From JAAUTT01 sp038213375 (GTDB lineage: Bacteria; Bacteroidota; Bacteroidia; Bacteroidales; JAAUTT01), in NCBI GenBank assembly GCA_038213375.1, contig JBBQTB010000004.1, positions 1 through 64,000 on the forward strand: a stretch of DNA of 64,000 nt, given 5' to 3'. The notes under the pieces are model-generated. The model had not been told where the DNA came from. It searched no databases and saw only the letters and a program-made list of their open reading frames with translations. The position numbers and the translations under genes were made by a program. This document shows, piece by piece, positions 34,734 to 43,857 of this stretch (position 1 is the first letter of the stretch; every line of letters starts with the position of its first letter).

Positions 34734-35397
34734 CAAATATATTACCAAACTTACTTTTCGCTAACTTTTTGGCTTGTTCAAAATCAACGTGACTATTATG
34801 TTCCTTTTCCACTGAAGTAACACCTTTGTCCTGAAATCCACATGGATTGATGTATGAAAAATATTTGAGATCAGTATTCAGGTTAAGGGCAAAACCATGC
34901 ATGGTAACAAATCGGCTTACCCGAACTCCGATGGCACAAATTTTACGTGCTTTTGTGGTTTGGGAATCGAGCCAAACGCCTGTTATACCTTCCATTCTAC
35001 TTCCGTTAATATTATATTCCTGAAGCATTGTAATGATGCAATCCTCTAACTTTTCGATATATTCCCTAACACCCATCTTAAACTTTTCCAGATCAATTAT
35101 AGGATAACCAACCAACTGGCCAGGACCGTGATATGTGATGTCTCCGCCGCGGTTAATCCGGTAAAAAGTAGCACCGATCTTTTTTAGAAATGGCTCACTG
35201 ATAAGCAGGTTATTTGGCTCACCACTTTTCCCCAATGTGTAAACATGCGGATGTTCTACTAAAACTAAATATCCTCCAAAATCGCTGTCAGGATTGTTCT
35301 TTTTTTCTTCAAGAACTTTATTAAATAATTCCTCCTGGAAATCCCAGGTCTCCTTGTAATCTTTTTTCCCGAGATCGATGAATTGTATTTCAGGCAT
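34717..35397 (-). CDS. lipB: Octanoyltransferase LipB
   Basis: LipB moves octanoate from acyl carrier protein to lipoyl domains in lipoic acid synthesis. The 226-aa protein has RGGDITYHGPGQLVGYP, KICAIGVRVSRFVTMHGFALN with the catalytic Lys, and NPCGFQDKGVTS with the catalytic Cys. It lies downstream of ald but is separated from it by a terminator. Confidence 0.96.
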   Translation of the reverse strand: MPEIQFIDLGKKDYKETWDFQEELFNKVLEEKKNNPDSDFGGYLVLVEHPHVYTLGKSGEPNNLLISEPFLKKIGATFYRINRGGDITYHGPGQLVGYPIIDLEKFKMGVREYIEKLEDCIITMLQEYNINGSRMEGITGVWLDSQTTKARKICAIGVRVSRFVTMHGFALNLNTDLKYFSYINPCGFQDKGVTSVEKEHNSHVDFEQAKKLAKSKFGNIFGANFL

Positions 35398-35458
35398 AAC
35401 TGTTATTTATGATGATGTGATTTAGATATCGCCAAAGGCAGTCGAATCACAAACAAAA

Positions 35459-35483
35459 GGAAGGCTATTCGCCTTCCCTTTTT
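35459..35483 (-). terminator. Terminator downstream of ald
   Basis: GGAAGGC (35459-35465) pairs with GCCTTCC (35471-35477) around a five-base loop. On the minus strand the stem is followed by TTTTGTTTG; on the plus strand by CTTTTT. It separates ald from lipB. Confidence 0.75.
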
Positions 35484-35538
35484 GCCGTGATCTTAAAAAG
35501 CTGACAAACAAAAAATCACAACCCGAATATTTTGCAAG

Positions 35539-36657
35539 TTACAACAAACCATCAATATTTACATACGGCATATCAAAAGCTTTTGCAACGTTGGCATATA
35601 CAACGTGTCCCTTATAAGTATTTAGGCCCAGTTTAATATCATTCGACTTTTTACAGGCATTTTCGATGCCCATTTCGGCAATTTTCAAACCATAATTTAA
35701 AGTTGTGCTGGTTAGCGCCTGTGTAGAACTTAATGCGACAACTCCCGGCATGTTAGCCACACAATAGTGTACAACCCCATCTATAATATAAACAGGATCG
35801 TCGTGTGTTGTTGCATGGGTGGTTTCGGCACATCCGCCCTGGTCAACAGCAACGTCAACAATTACGGCTCCGTGTTTCATTTTGCTAAGGTGCTCACGTT
35901 TTATCAGAGTGGGAGCTTTGGAACCCGGCAACAATACCGCCCCTATCACTAAATCGCTTTCCTGAAGAACAGCATCAATATTGGCATCTGTGCTGTATAG
36001 AGCGGTGATGCGCGATCCAAAAATATCATCGAGATAAGCTAACCGGTTTGCATTAACATCCAGAATAGTTACTTCGGCTCCAATACCTACAGCAATTTTG
36101 CAAGCATTGATCCCAACGATTCCGCCACCAATGATACCTACTTTACCACGACGAACGCCCGGTACACCACCGAGCAAAACACCGCGACCACCATAGGTCT
36201 TTTCAAGAAATTTTGCTCCTTCCTGTATACTTAACCGTCCTGCAATTTCGCTCATAGGCTTAAGACAAGGCAACTGACCGTCGGCTGTTTGAATGGTTTC
36301 GTAAGCTACACCTTTTACTTTTAAACGCATCATAGCTTCGGTAAGATTGCGAGATGCAGCCAAATGCAAATAGGTATATAAAATCTGATCTTCGTGGAAA
36401 AAGTTGTATTCTTCTGGAAGTGGTTCTTTCACTTTAACAATCATTTCACTCCAGTCGAATATTTCCTTTTTGTCTGACGTTATTATACCCCCGGCTGCTG
36501 CATATTCATCATCTGTAAAACCTGCCGCATTGCCGGCTCCCGATTCAATTTTTACCTGATGTCCTCTCAATACGTAAGACCTTACGCAAGATGGGGTTAA
36601 TCCGACACGATATTCGTGATGTTTTATCTCTTTAACGCATCCAATTCTCATAGCCAT
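35539..36657 (-). CDS. ald: Alanine dehydrogenase
   Basis: The enzyme interconverts L-alanine and pyruvate with NAD. The 372-aa protein starts MRIGCVKEIKHHEYRVGLTP (the frame begins two codons earlier at MA), has the Rossmann motif GKVGIIGGGIVGINA, and KGVAYETIQ and VDVAVDQGGC typical of the family. Length and motifs are complete. The gene is alone on its strand, divergent from the GH51 gene. Confidence 0.95.
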   Translation of the reverse strand: MAMRIGCVKEIKHHEYRVGLTPSCVRSYVLRGHQVKIESGAGNAAGFTDDEYAAAGGIITSDKKEIFDWSEMIVKVKEPLPEEYNFFHEDQILYTYLHLAASRNLTEAMMRLKVKGVAYETIQTADGQLPCLKPMSEIAGRLSIQEGAKFLEKTYGGRGVLLGGVPGVRRGKVGIIGGGIVGINACKIAVGIGAEVTILDVNANRLAYLDDIFGSRITALYSTDANIDAVLQESDLVIGAVLLPGSKAPTLIKREHLSKMKHGAVIVDVAVDQGGCAETTHATTHDDPVYIIDGVVHYCVANMPGVVALSSTQALTSTTLNYGLKIAEMGIENACKKSNDIKLGLNTYKGHVVYANVAKAFDMPYVNIDGLL

Positions 36658-36811
36658 ATGTTAATATTTTAATTACAAATCTATAGTTACCTAAATTTTC
36701 AATTCATGATTCTTGTCAGGCAAAGATATGTTATAAAGGAGGGATTTTTTAGAACCAAAAGACGAGAAATAGAAAATTCATTGTAAACCGGAAAAACTAA
36801 AATTAAATGTG

Positions 36812-36840
36812 TTGTAATTACACTTAATTATGTATGTTTG
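36812..36840 (+). promoter_or_regulatory. Promoter of the GH51 gene
   Basis: TTG (36812-36814) and TATGTTTG (36833-36840) with 18-base spacing match the Bacteroidota promoter consensus, with the same spacing as in the CRISPR repeats. The predicted start is near 36847, leaving a leader of about 23 bases before the ATG at 36870. It also shows that the longer frame starting at 36834 is not the real start. Confidence 0.7.
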
Positions 36841-36869
36841 CTTTAATCCTAACGAAAACTTCTGCAATA

Positions 36870-38861
36870 ATGAAAAAAATAAAACTAGTTGCATCCCTTG
36901 GGTTAATTTTAGCTTGTCTGTCTTTAAACCAAATGGTTGCCCAAAAAATACAAAAATTATCGGTACTGGCTAACAAGCCATTGGCTGAGGTACAACCTGC
37001 GATGTGGGGAATCTTCTTCGAAGACATCAACTTTGCTGCCGATGGAGGCATATATGCCGAGTTGGTAAAGAATCGCTCTTTCGAATTTACCCGACCTTTA
37101 ATGGGATGGACAGAATTGAAACAAGGCGATGCCTCAGGAAGCATACTTATTATCAACCAGGGAGAAGAAAATCCCAATAATCCTCGTTTTGCAAGAGTTA
37201 CATCTAACACCGAGAAAGGAGTGTATGGGCTTACTAACGAGGGTTTTCGTGGAATAGGAGTAAGTAAAGGGAAGCAATTAGACTTTTCAGTGTTTGCACG
37301 ACAAACAGGTGAAGGCCTTATTCGCTTAAAGATAGAATTGATAAACTCTGCAGGCGATAAGATTGGTGAAGCTTCGCTGATTCATATAACCGAAAAGTGG
37401 CAAAAATATTCCATATCGTTTGTATGCACTGGAACTGATGCCAAAGCCAAATTGAATGTGATACTTGAAGGTAAAGGCACAGTGGACCTGGATATGATTT
37501 CGTTATTTCCACACGATACGTGGAAAGGTCGTGCAAATGGACTGCGTACCGATCTGGTTCAGATGCTGGCTGATCTTAAACCCGGATTTATTCGTTTTCC
37601 TGGTGGTTGCATCGTGGAAGGATTTGAACTCGCCACACGTTACCAGTGGAAAAAGACCATTGGCAAGCCCGAGGACAGAAAGTTAATCATCAATCGCTGG
37701 AACACCGAATTTGCTGATAAGTCGACTCCCGATTATTTTCAATCGTACGGACTTGGTTTTTTCGAATATTTTCTGTTATGCGAAGATATTGGAGCTGAGC
37801 CTCTACCTATTCTAAGTTGTGGAATGGCCTGCCAGTTTAATAGCGCCGAAGTGGTACCGCTTAATCAGCTCGATCCTTATATTCAGGATGCTTTGGATTT
37901 GATTGAATTTGCCAATGGCCCGGCGGACAGTAAATGGGGTAAAATCCGTTCAGATATGGGCCATTCTTTACCATTCAATATGAAGCTTTTAGGCATTGGA
38001 AATGAACAGTGGGATGTTCAGTATGTGGATCGTTATAAAGCGTTTGAAAAGGTTTTGAAAGAAAAATATCCAGCTGTGAAGTTAATTTCCAGCGTTGGTC
38101 CTTCTCCCGATGGAAAACAGTTTGAATACTTGTCGGGTGAGATGAAAAAAATGAATGCTGATTTTGTTGACGAACACTATTACAAAGAACCTGCATGGTT
38201 TCTTAAAAATGCATCGCGATATGATCAATACGATCGAAAAGGTCCAAAAATTTTTGCAGGTGAATACGCTGCTCATAGTAAAGCTGACAAAGCACCCGAG
38301 TCGAGAAATAATTGGGAAAGCGCCCTAGCTGAGGCTGCCTTTATGACCGGTTTGGAGCGAAATTCCGATATGGTTCAGATGGCCTCTTACGCTCCTTTGT
38401 TTGGTAACGTAGAATCCTGGCAGTGGAGACCCGATCTGATTTGGTTCGATAACCTTCGGGTAGCAGGATCTCCAAATTATTATGTGCAAAAACTGTTTTC
38501 GAATAACAAAGGAACAAATGTGGTTCCTATCCTCAAAAATGGTTTAATATTGGCTGGTGCCGATAGCCTTTATGCCAGCGCGGTAATCGACAAAAAAACA
38601 AACCAAGTGCTTATTAAACTAGTGAATGCGTCATCCAAACAGGTTTCGTTAGAAATTGCTATCGAAGGGTCCCCGGTTGAAAAGAAACCCATAACCAGAG
38701 AGGTACTTTCGGCCTCAAATCCAACAGTGTTCAATTCGCTGGATAAACCTGGTGAAATTGTTCCTGTCATTACTACTTTCAATTCAAACGGAAACAAAAT
38801 AAAAACGACGGTAGGACCTTGTTCGGTAACCTTATTGAAAGTGCCTAGTAAAAAATTATAG
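36870..38861 (+). CDS. Secreted alpha-L-arabinofuranosidase (GH51)
   Basis: GH51 enzymes release arabinose from plant polysaccharides such as arabinan and arabinoxylan. The 663-aa protein has a signal peptide (about 1-24, ending MVAQ). A carbohydrate-binding-like beta domain (about 100-205) is inserted in the N-terminal part. The TIM barrel has the acid/base Glu379 in GIGNEQWD and the nucleophile Glu465 in AGEYAAH. A C-terminal beta domain follows. It stands alone with its own promoter; no SusC/SusD pair is nearby, so it is not in a visible polysaccharide utilisation locus. Confidence 0.93.
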   Translation: MKKIKLVASLGLILACLSLNQMVAQKIQKLSVLANKPLAEVQPAMWGIFFEDINFAADGGIYAELVKNRSFEFTRPLMGWTELKQGDASGSILIINQGEENPNNPRFARVTSNTEKGVYGLTNEGFRGIGVSKGKQLDFSVFARQTGEGLIRLKIELINSAGDKIGEASLIHITEKWQKYSISFVCTGTDAKAKLNVILEGKGTVDLDMISLFPHDTWKGRANGLRTDLVQMLADLKPGFIRFPGGCIVEGFELATRYQWKKTIGKPEDRKLIINRWNTEFADKSTPDYFQSYGLGFFEYFLLCEDIGAEPLPILSCGMACQFNSAEVVPLNQLDPYIQDALDLIEFANGPADSKWGKIRSDMGHSLPFNMKLLGIGNEQWDVQYVDRYKAFEKVLKEKYPAVKLISSVGPSPDGKQFEYLSGEMKKMNADFVDEHYYKEPAWFLKNASRYDQYDRKGPKIFAGEYAAHSKADKAPESRNNWESALAEAAFMTGLERNSDMVQMASYAPLFGNVESWQWRPDLIWFDNLRVAGSPNYYVQKLFSNNKGTNVVPILKNGLILAGADSLYASAVIDKKTNQVLIKLVNASSKQVSLEIAIEGSPVEKKPITREVLSASNPTVFNSLDKPGEIVPVITTFNSNGNKIKTTVGPCSVTLLKVPSKKL

Positions 38862-38912
38862 GTTCCAATTTTTTGATTTTTCGTTAAAAGGCTATAAAAT
38901 GGAAGTTGGCAC

Positions 38913-39025
38913 AGCGGAGCATCACGCTCCGCTTGGTTCGGATTAGGCTGTGCTAAGTCGGTCGTATGATACAGGCTCAGCCTGCAATAATATATTCGAT
39001 TAAGATAAAACCTTAGCCGAACAAA
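38913..39025. repeat. Dispersed palindromic element, copy 2, with hairpin
   Basis: AGCGGAGC (38913-38920) and GCTCCGCT (38926-38933) form a perfect 8-bp hairpin. Directly after it, 38936-39025 is the second copy of the element seen at 15606-15697, running from GGTTCGGATTAGG to CCTTAGCCGAACA. It lies between the convergent GH51 gene and cysN. Confidence 0.65.
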
Positions 39026-39071
39026 GATTCACTTTCATTGTTTCTTTGCGCCATTGTGGCAAATCAACCAT

Positions 39072-40346
39072 TTATATTATCATTCCCGCACCAACCGTTT
39101 CATTCGTTCCTTCATCGATTAACACAAGGCTGCCTGTAGTCCGGTTCTTCTTGTAACTATCGTAAAATAATGGTTTGGTTGTTCGAATTTTTATCCGTGC
39201 AATGTCATTCATTTTTACAGATTTATCCTCGGTACCGTATTCCATGGTACTGATATCCACCTTATGTACAATTTCTTTAATGATGCACCTCGCATCGCTT
39301 GTAGTATGCTTTAAATAATATTTGCCGTTAACAAGTAATGGCCTCTCGTTTAACCAGCATACCATTAACTCGATGTCCTGTCCCACTTTGGGTTCGTTGT
39401 TTCTATGAACAATCATGTCTCCACGCGAAACATCGATATCATCCTCTAAAGTAATGGTAACCGATTGGGGGGCAAAGGCATCGTTCAACTCTCCAGAGTA
39501 TGTGTCGATGGATTTTATTTTCGAATTTAGCCCTGATGGAAGCACCGTTATCTCCTCCCCTTTTTTGAAGATCCCACCGGCTATTCGTCCTGCATAACCA
39601 CGGTAATCGTGAAAATCATCCGAATATGGCCGAATTATGTACTGCACCGGAAAACGCCCGTCCACTAAATTATTATCGCTTGCAATATGAATATTTTCAA
39701 GGAGGAACATCAAGGTTGGACCTTCGTACCAGTCCATCTTTGTGGATCGTTTTACCACATTATCGCCATGCAACGCGCTAATTGGGATGAACCTTATGTC
39801 GAGAATATCGAGTTTAGCCGTGATAGATTCGTAGGTAATCCTGATATTTTCAAACACTTCTTCGCTATAATCAACCATATCCATTTTATTCACACACACA
39901 ATGATATGCGGAATATTCAGCAATGATGCAATAAAGGCATGTCGAATAGTTTGTTCAACCACTCCCTGACGTGCATCAATAAGTATGAGAGCTACATTGG
40001 CTGTTGATGCCCCTGTAACCATGTTTCGCGTATATTGAATATGTCCGGGGGTATCGGCAATAATAAATTTTCGTTTGGGAGTGGCAAAATACCTGTAAGC
40101 CACATCGATGGTAATACCCTGTTCGCGCTCGGCACGAAGTCCGTCGGTAAGAAGTGCAAGGTTTACATGCGCTTCACCACGCAGCTTGCTAGCCAATTCA
40201 AGGGCTTCGAGCTGATCAGAAAAAATTGCTTTGCTATCATACAGCAAGCGTCCGATTAACGTGCTTTTCCCATCATCTACGCTCCCTGCTGTAGTGAAGC
40301 GAAGCATTTCCATGTTTAAATAACCTGTTTGTATATCGTTATTCAT
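39072..40346 (-). CDS. cysN: Sulfate adenylyltransferase subunit 1
   Basis: CysN is the GTPase that drives sulfate activation to APS by CysD. The 424-aa protein has the P-loop DDGKSTLIG, DTPGHIQYTRNM and VCVNKMD, the elongation-factor-like motifs of the family. There is no C-terminal CysC (APS kinase) domain. It is the last gene of the pst-like/cysD/cysH/cysN series, 116 bases after cysH with a CCCC-rich repeat in the gap. Confidence 0.95.
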   Translation of the reverse strand: MNNDIQTGYLNMEMLRFTTAGSVDDGKSTLIGRLLYDSKAIFSDQLEALELASKLRGEAHVNLALLTDGLRAEREQGITIDVAYRYFATPKRKFIIADTPGHIQYTRNMVTGASTANVALILIDARQGVVEQTIRHAFIASLLNIPHIIVCVNKMDMVDYSEEVFENIRITYESITAKLDILDIRFIPISALHGDNVVKRSTKMDWYEGPTLMFLLENIHIASDNNLVDGRFPVQYIIRPYSDDFHDYRGYAGRIAGGIFKKGEEITVLPSGLNSKIKSIDTYSGELNDAFAPQSVTITLEDDIDVSRGDMIVHRNNEPKVGQDIELMVCWLNERPLLVNGKYYLKHTTSDARCIIKEIVHKVDISTMEYGTEDKSVKMNDIARIKIRTTKPLFYDSYKKNRTTGSLVLIDEGTNETVGAGMII

Positions 40347-40364
40347 AAAAGTTCTATAATTTTT

Positions 40365-40383
40365 AACCCCAACCCCTTAGGGC
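40365..40383. repeat. CCCC-rich dispersed motif, copy 3
   Basis: AACCCCAACCCCTTA (40365-40379) is identical to the sequence at 31082-31096 and is followed by GGGC. It lies in the gap between cysH and cysN. Confidence 0.5.
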
Positions 40384-40462
40384 TATAACAGATTTATACT
40401 TTGGTAAGCCTTGGTATAACAAAAGGTTGAGGTCTCAGAATAATTGTTTATCGTATTTATAA

Positions 40463-41194
40463 TCAGTTTTTTGTACGGTTGTGCAATCCGCACTCCTTAT
40501 GTTCGGGTTCTTCCCACCACCATCTTCCGGCACGCACATCTTCGCCTGGTATGATTGCTCGTGTACAAGGCTGGCAACCAATGCTTGGAAAACCTTTGTC
40601 GTGAAGTATATTATATGGAACGTTGTTTTGCTTTATGTAATCCCATACTTGCTTTTCAGTCCAGTTAATCAATGGGTTTACTTTAATTAATCCATTTGCC
40701 TCATCCCACTCAATCATCATAGTAGAAAGTCTGGTTACCGATTGTTCACGCCGAAGCCCGCAAATCCAAACATCAAGGTTTTGGAAAGCTCTTTTTAATG
40801 GCTCAATTTTCCTGACATGGCAACATTCTTTTCGGTTATCAATGCTATGATAAAACAAGTTAATACCTTTTAAGGCAACCATCCTTTCAGTTTGCCTGAA
40901 GTCTGGAAAAAATACCTCTATAGATGTATTGAAAAACTTGTTCGTTTCATCAATAAGTTGATAGGTTTCAGGGAATAACCTACCCGTATCAAGTGTAAAA
41001 ATTCTTGTGGCCGGATCAATCGAGTTTATCATTCTGGTTAACACTTGATCCTCGGCGCCCATGCTTGATGCAAGAGCAATTTTATGCTGATATTCCGATA
41101 AGAAAAATTGCAATACTTCTTCCGCTGATTCTTTTTCTAAACGGTGATTCAGAAATTCTATTTTATCCTTTATTTCGGTTGAAATCGCTATCAT
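40463..41194 (-). CDS. cysH: Adenylylsulfate (APS) reductase, assimilatory
   Basis: CysH reduces activated sulfate to sulfite. The 243-aa protein has the PP-loop-type fold and the Cys pairs KECCHVRK and GCQPCTRA, which bind a [4Fe-4S] cluster and mark the APS-using, not PAPS-using, type. ECGLH near the C-terminus holds the redox-active Cys. Using APS directly agrees with the lack of CysC in the operon. It lies between cysD and cysN; cysD ends 11 bases upstream. Confidence 0.94.
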   Translation of the reverse strand: MIAISTEIKDKIEFLNHRLEKESAEEVLQFFLSEYQHKIALASSMGAEDQVLTRMINSIDPATRIFTLDTGRLFPETYQLIDETNKFFNTSIEVFFPDFRQTERMVALKGINLFYHSIDNRKECCHVRKIEPLKRAFQNLDVWICGLRREQSVTRLSTMMIEWDEANGLIKVNPLINWTEKQVWDYIKQNNVPYNILHDKGFPSIGCQPCTRAIIPGEDVRAGRWWWEEPEHKECGLHNRTKN

Positions 41195-41205
41195 TCAGTT
41201 GCAAT

Positions 41206-42120
41206 TTAAAAATATCCTTCTTTTTTGCGGTCTTCCATGGCCGATTCCGAACGTTTGTCGTCGAAACGGGTTCCGCGTTCGGTAGTTCTTGTAGCAGCTA
41301 CTTCTTCAATAATTTCTTCGAGAGAGGAAGCAGGCGATTCAACACCACCGGTGCAGGTCATATCGCCAATAGTGCGGAATCTGATTTGCATTTTGGTTAA
41401 CTTGTCTGAATCTTTTAGTTGAATATGGTCGCATTTTGACAGAAAAACGCCATCGCGAACAATCATTTCCCGTTCATGCGTAAAGTAAATATTAGGAATG
41501 TCTATTTTTTCGAGATAGATGTATTGCCAAATATCCATTTCTGTCCAATTACTTAGAGGAAAAACTCTGAAATGTTCACCCATACGTTTCCGGCCATTGA
41601 AAATATTCCAGAGCTCCGGACGTTGATTTTTAGGGTCCCACTGGCCAAACTCATCCCGATGCGAAAAAAAACGTTCTTTGGCTCTTGCCTTTTCTTCGTC
41701 GCGACGTCCTCCACCCATGGCTGCATCAAACTTAAATTCTTCGATGGCATCAAGCAAAGTAACCGTCTGATGTTTATTTCTGCTTGCATTTGGTCCTGTT
41801 TCTTCTATTACTTTCCCCTGATCAATCGAATCCTGAACAAGCCTGACAATACAAGTTGCACCGGTTTTTTTCATAAGTTCATCGCGAAATACCAGGGTTT
41901 CCGGAAAATTATGACCTGTATCAATGTGCAGCAAAGGAAAAGGAACTTTTGCAGGCCAAAAAGCTTTTATAGCTAGATGAAACATCACAATGGAATCCTT
42001 TCCACCGGAAAACAATAACGCTGGTTTTTCGAATTGTGCAGCTACCTCGCGAATAACATACATCGATTCGGATTCAAGCTCTCGTAAATGATTTATTTTT
42101 CTTAATTTAAATTCTGTCAT
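41206..42120 (-). CDS. cysD: Sulfate adenylyltransferase subunit 2
   Basis: CysD makes APS from sulfate and ATP with CysN. The 304-aa protein has the PP-loop SGGKDSIVMFHLA, and the family-typical GRRDEEKARAKERFFSHRD. It begins 19 bases after the pstB-like gene on the same strand, so the transporter and the sulfate-activation genes are probably one transcript. Confidence 0.96.
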   Translation of the reverse strand: MTEFKLRKINHLRELESESMYVIREVAAQFEKPALLFSGGKDSIVMFHLAIKAFWPAKVPFPLLHIDTGHNFPETLVFRDELMKKTGATCIVRLVQDSIDQGKVIEETGPNASRNKHQTVTLLDAIEEFKFDAAMGGGRRDEEKARAKERFFSHRDEFGQWDPKNQRPELWNIFNGRKRMGEHFRVFPLSNWTEMDIWQYIYLEKIDIPNIYFTHEREMIVRDGVFLSKCDHIQLKDSDKLTKMQIRFRTIGDMTCTGGVESPASSLEEIIEEVAATRTTERGTRFDDKRSESAMEDRKKEGYF

Positions 42121-42139
42121 ACATTAATTGAATGTTCAA

Positions 42140-43021
42140 TTAGCTAAAATATCCCGACAAATATTCGCGGGTTAGTTTTTCTTTCGGATTATTGAATACT
42201 TCCCCCGCCGGTCCTGATTCCACCACTTCGCCCAGATACATAAACACAATGTGATCGGCAATACGCTGAGCCTGACGCAGGGTATGCGTAACCAAAGCAA
42301 TAGAATAGTCTTCCTTCAATTGAACAAACAATTCCTCGATTGTTTTGCTCGAAATGGGATCGAGTGATGATGTGGCTTCATCGCCAAGAATTACCTGTGG
42401 TTCAACTGCCAAACCACGTGCAAGACACAATCGTTGTTGCTGCCCTATTGAAAGCCTGTTAGCTGGTGCATTGAGACGATCCTTTACTTCCTCCCACAAA
42501 CCAGCAGAACTGAGGTATTTTTTAACAATTACATCCAGTTTTTTCTTGTTACGGATACCATGTATTTTTGGCCCATAAGCAATATTGTCGTAAATCGACA
42601 TTGGCAGTGGACAGGGCCGTTGAGATAACAACCCCATTTTCTTTCGGATATGGGTGACATCGATGTTACTATCGTGAATATTTTCCCCATCAACCAGCAC
42701 TTCTCCGGTAATTTTAATTTCCGATGAATTCTCAAGCAAACGATTAAATGTTTTCAGAAGAGTTGTTTTGCCGCATCCTGATGGTCCAATGATGCAAGTG
42801 ATTGCTTTATTTGGAAGATCAAGGTTTACATTTTTTAAGATGTGATTCTTCTGAATAAACACATTTAAATTGCGAACACTGATGAGCGGATTTAATATGG
42901 TAGATGAGGAAGGTACTACCTTTTTTCGCTCATTATTAACAATAGTGAGAATGGGGCTTTCATTAATATCTTCAGAAGGATATCTCATATTTTTTTCGGG
43001 TATTACCAAGCTGAGACTCAT
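42140..43021 (-). CDS. Pst-like ABC transporter ATP-binding protein
   Basis: The 293-aa protein resembles PstB: Walker A GPSGCGKTT, and PLPMSIYDNIAYGPKIHG and NNPKEKLTREYLSGYF. It departs at usually fixed places: the signature LSGGQ is LSIGQ, and Walker B ends GDEA instead of MDEP. An N-terminal extension of about 45 residues precedes the ABC domain. It overlaps the permease gene by four bases and is followed 19 bases later by cysD. No PstS-like binding protein or PhoU is nearby. The context suggests import of sulfate, but phosphate cannot be excluded. Confidence 0.85.
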   Translation of the reverse strand: MSLSLVIPEKNMRYPSEDINESPILTIVNNERKKVVPSSSTILNPLISVRNLNVFIQKNHILKNVNLDLPNKAITCIIGPSGCGKTTLLKTFNRLLENSSEIKITGEVLVDGENIHDSNIDVTHIRKKMGLLSQRPCPLPMSIYDNIAYGPKIHGIRNKKKLDVIVKKYLSSAGLWEEVKDRLNAPANRLSIGQQQRLCLARGLAVEPQVILGDEATSSLDPISSKTIEELFVQLKEDYSIALVTHTLRQAQRIADHIVFMYLGEVVESGPAGEVFNNPKEKLTREYLSGYFS

Positions 43022-43857
43022 ATTTTGTTTTTAGAAAATTTACGACTATAGTATCGGGCAGTCAAACTTAACACCAGCACAATCACTGTTAAGATTAAAG
43101 CTGCGGCATATGCCCTATCCTGCACTTCAGGAATAGGGCTACTTAGCTGAAAAAATATAGCTAAGGGAAGAGTTGCGGCAGGCTGTGACAGAGATGTTGG
43201 AATGCTATCGGTATATCCTGCAGTAAATAAAACCGAGGCAGCATCGCCAATGGCACGACCTACAGAAAGTAGTATGGCTGTGGTAATTCCGGGTGAAATT
43301 TGTTTCAGAATTACTTTAATAATCTCATAGCGGGTGGCTCCCAGAGACAGAGCGGCATCTTTCAGGTCTCTTGGAATAAGTTTTGCAACTTCATCCATCG
43401 AACGGATTAAAATTGGAGTTATTAATAACGTAACAGCCAAAATACCACCTAATAGCGATGTCCTTATTCCAAGATAAACCATTAATGTAAACCCAAAGGC
43501 TCCGTAAACAATAGAGGGTATACCAAATAAAACATCAGATGATAATCTTGTAATGTTGGCCAGGAAAGATTTTGGCGGAAGATATATATTGATATAGATC
43601 ACAATAGGAATACTGATAAGAAGTCCAAGAACAGTGGAGCCAATTACAATAAATAACGACCCTGCGATGGCATTCAGCAAGCCGCCTTCCTTTCCAATGT
43701 AAAACCCTCCACTTGGAATTTTAGTAATCATATCAAGGTTCATTGCCGGAAGACCACGTTTAAGTACAGCAAACAAAATCATCATCAGAGAACCTAAAAT
43801 AATAATGGTCGCCAATATCATCAATGTTTTAAAAAATAATTCTTCAAATCTTCTCAT
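43018..43857 (-). CDS. Pst-like ABC transporter permease A
   Basis: The 279-aa protein is a PstA-type permease with six hydrophobic segments. The ABC-contacting loop holds IPRDLKDAALSLGATRYEIIKVI. It overlaps both neighbours by four bases, so the three genes are translated together. Substrate: see the ATP-binding protein at 42140. Confidence 0.88.
   Translation of the reverse strand: MRRFEELFFKTLMILATIIILGSLMMILFAVLKRGLPAMNLDMITKIPSGGFYIGKEGGLLNAIAGSLFIVIGSTVLGLLISIPIVIYINIYLPPKSFLANITRLSSDVLFGIPSIVYGAFGFTLMVYLGIRTSLLGGILAVTLLITPILIRSMDEVAKLIPRDLKDAALSLGATRYEIIKVILKQISPGITTAILLSVGRAIGDAASVLFTAGYTDSIPTSLSQPAATLPLAIFFQLSSPIPEVQDRAYAAALILTVIVLVLSLTARYYSRKFSKNKI

Noticed and set aside
36834..36869. 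An upstream start for the GH51 protein
   Set aside because: The codons lie on the -7 box of a clear promoter, and the signal peptide begins at the ATG at 36870.
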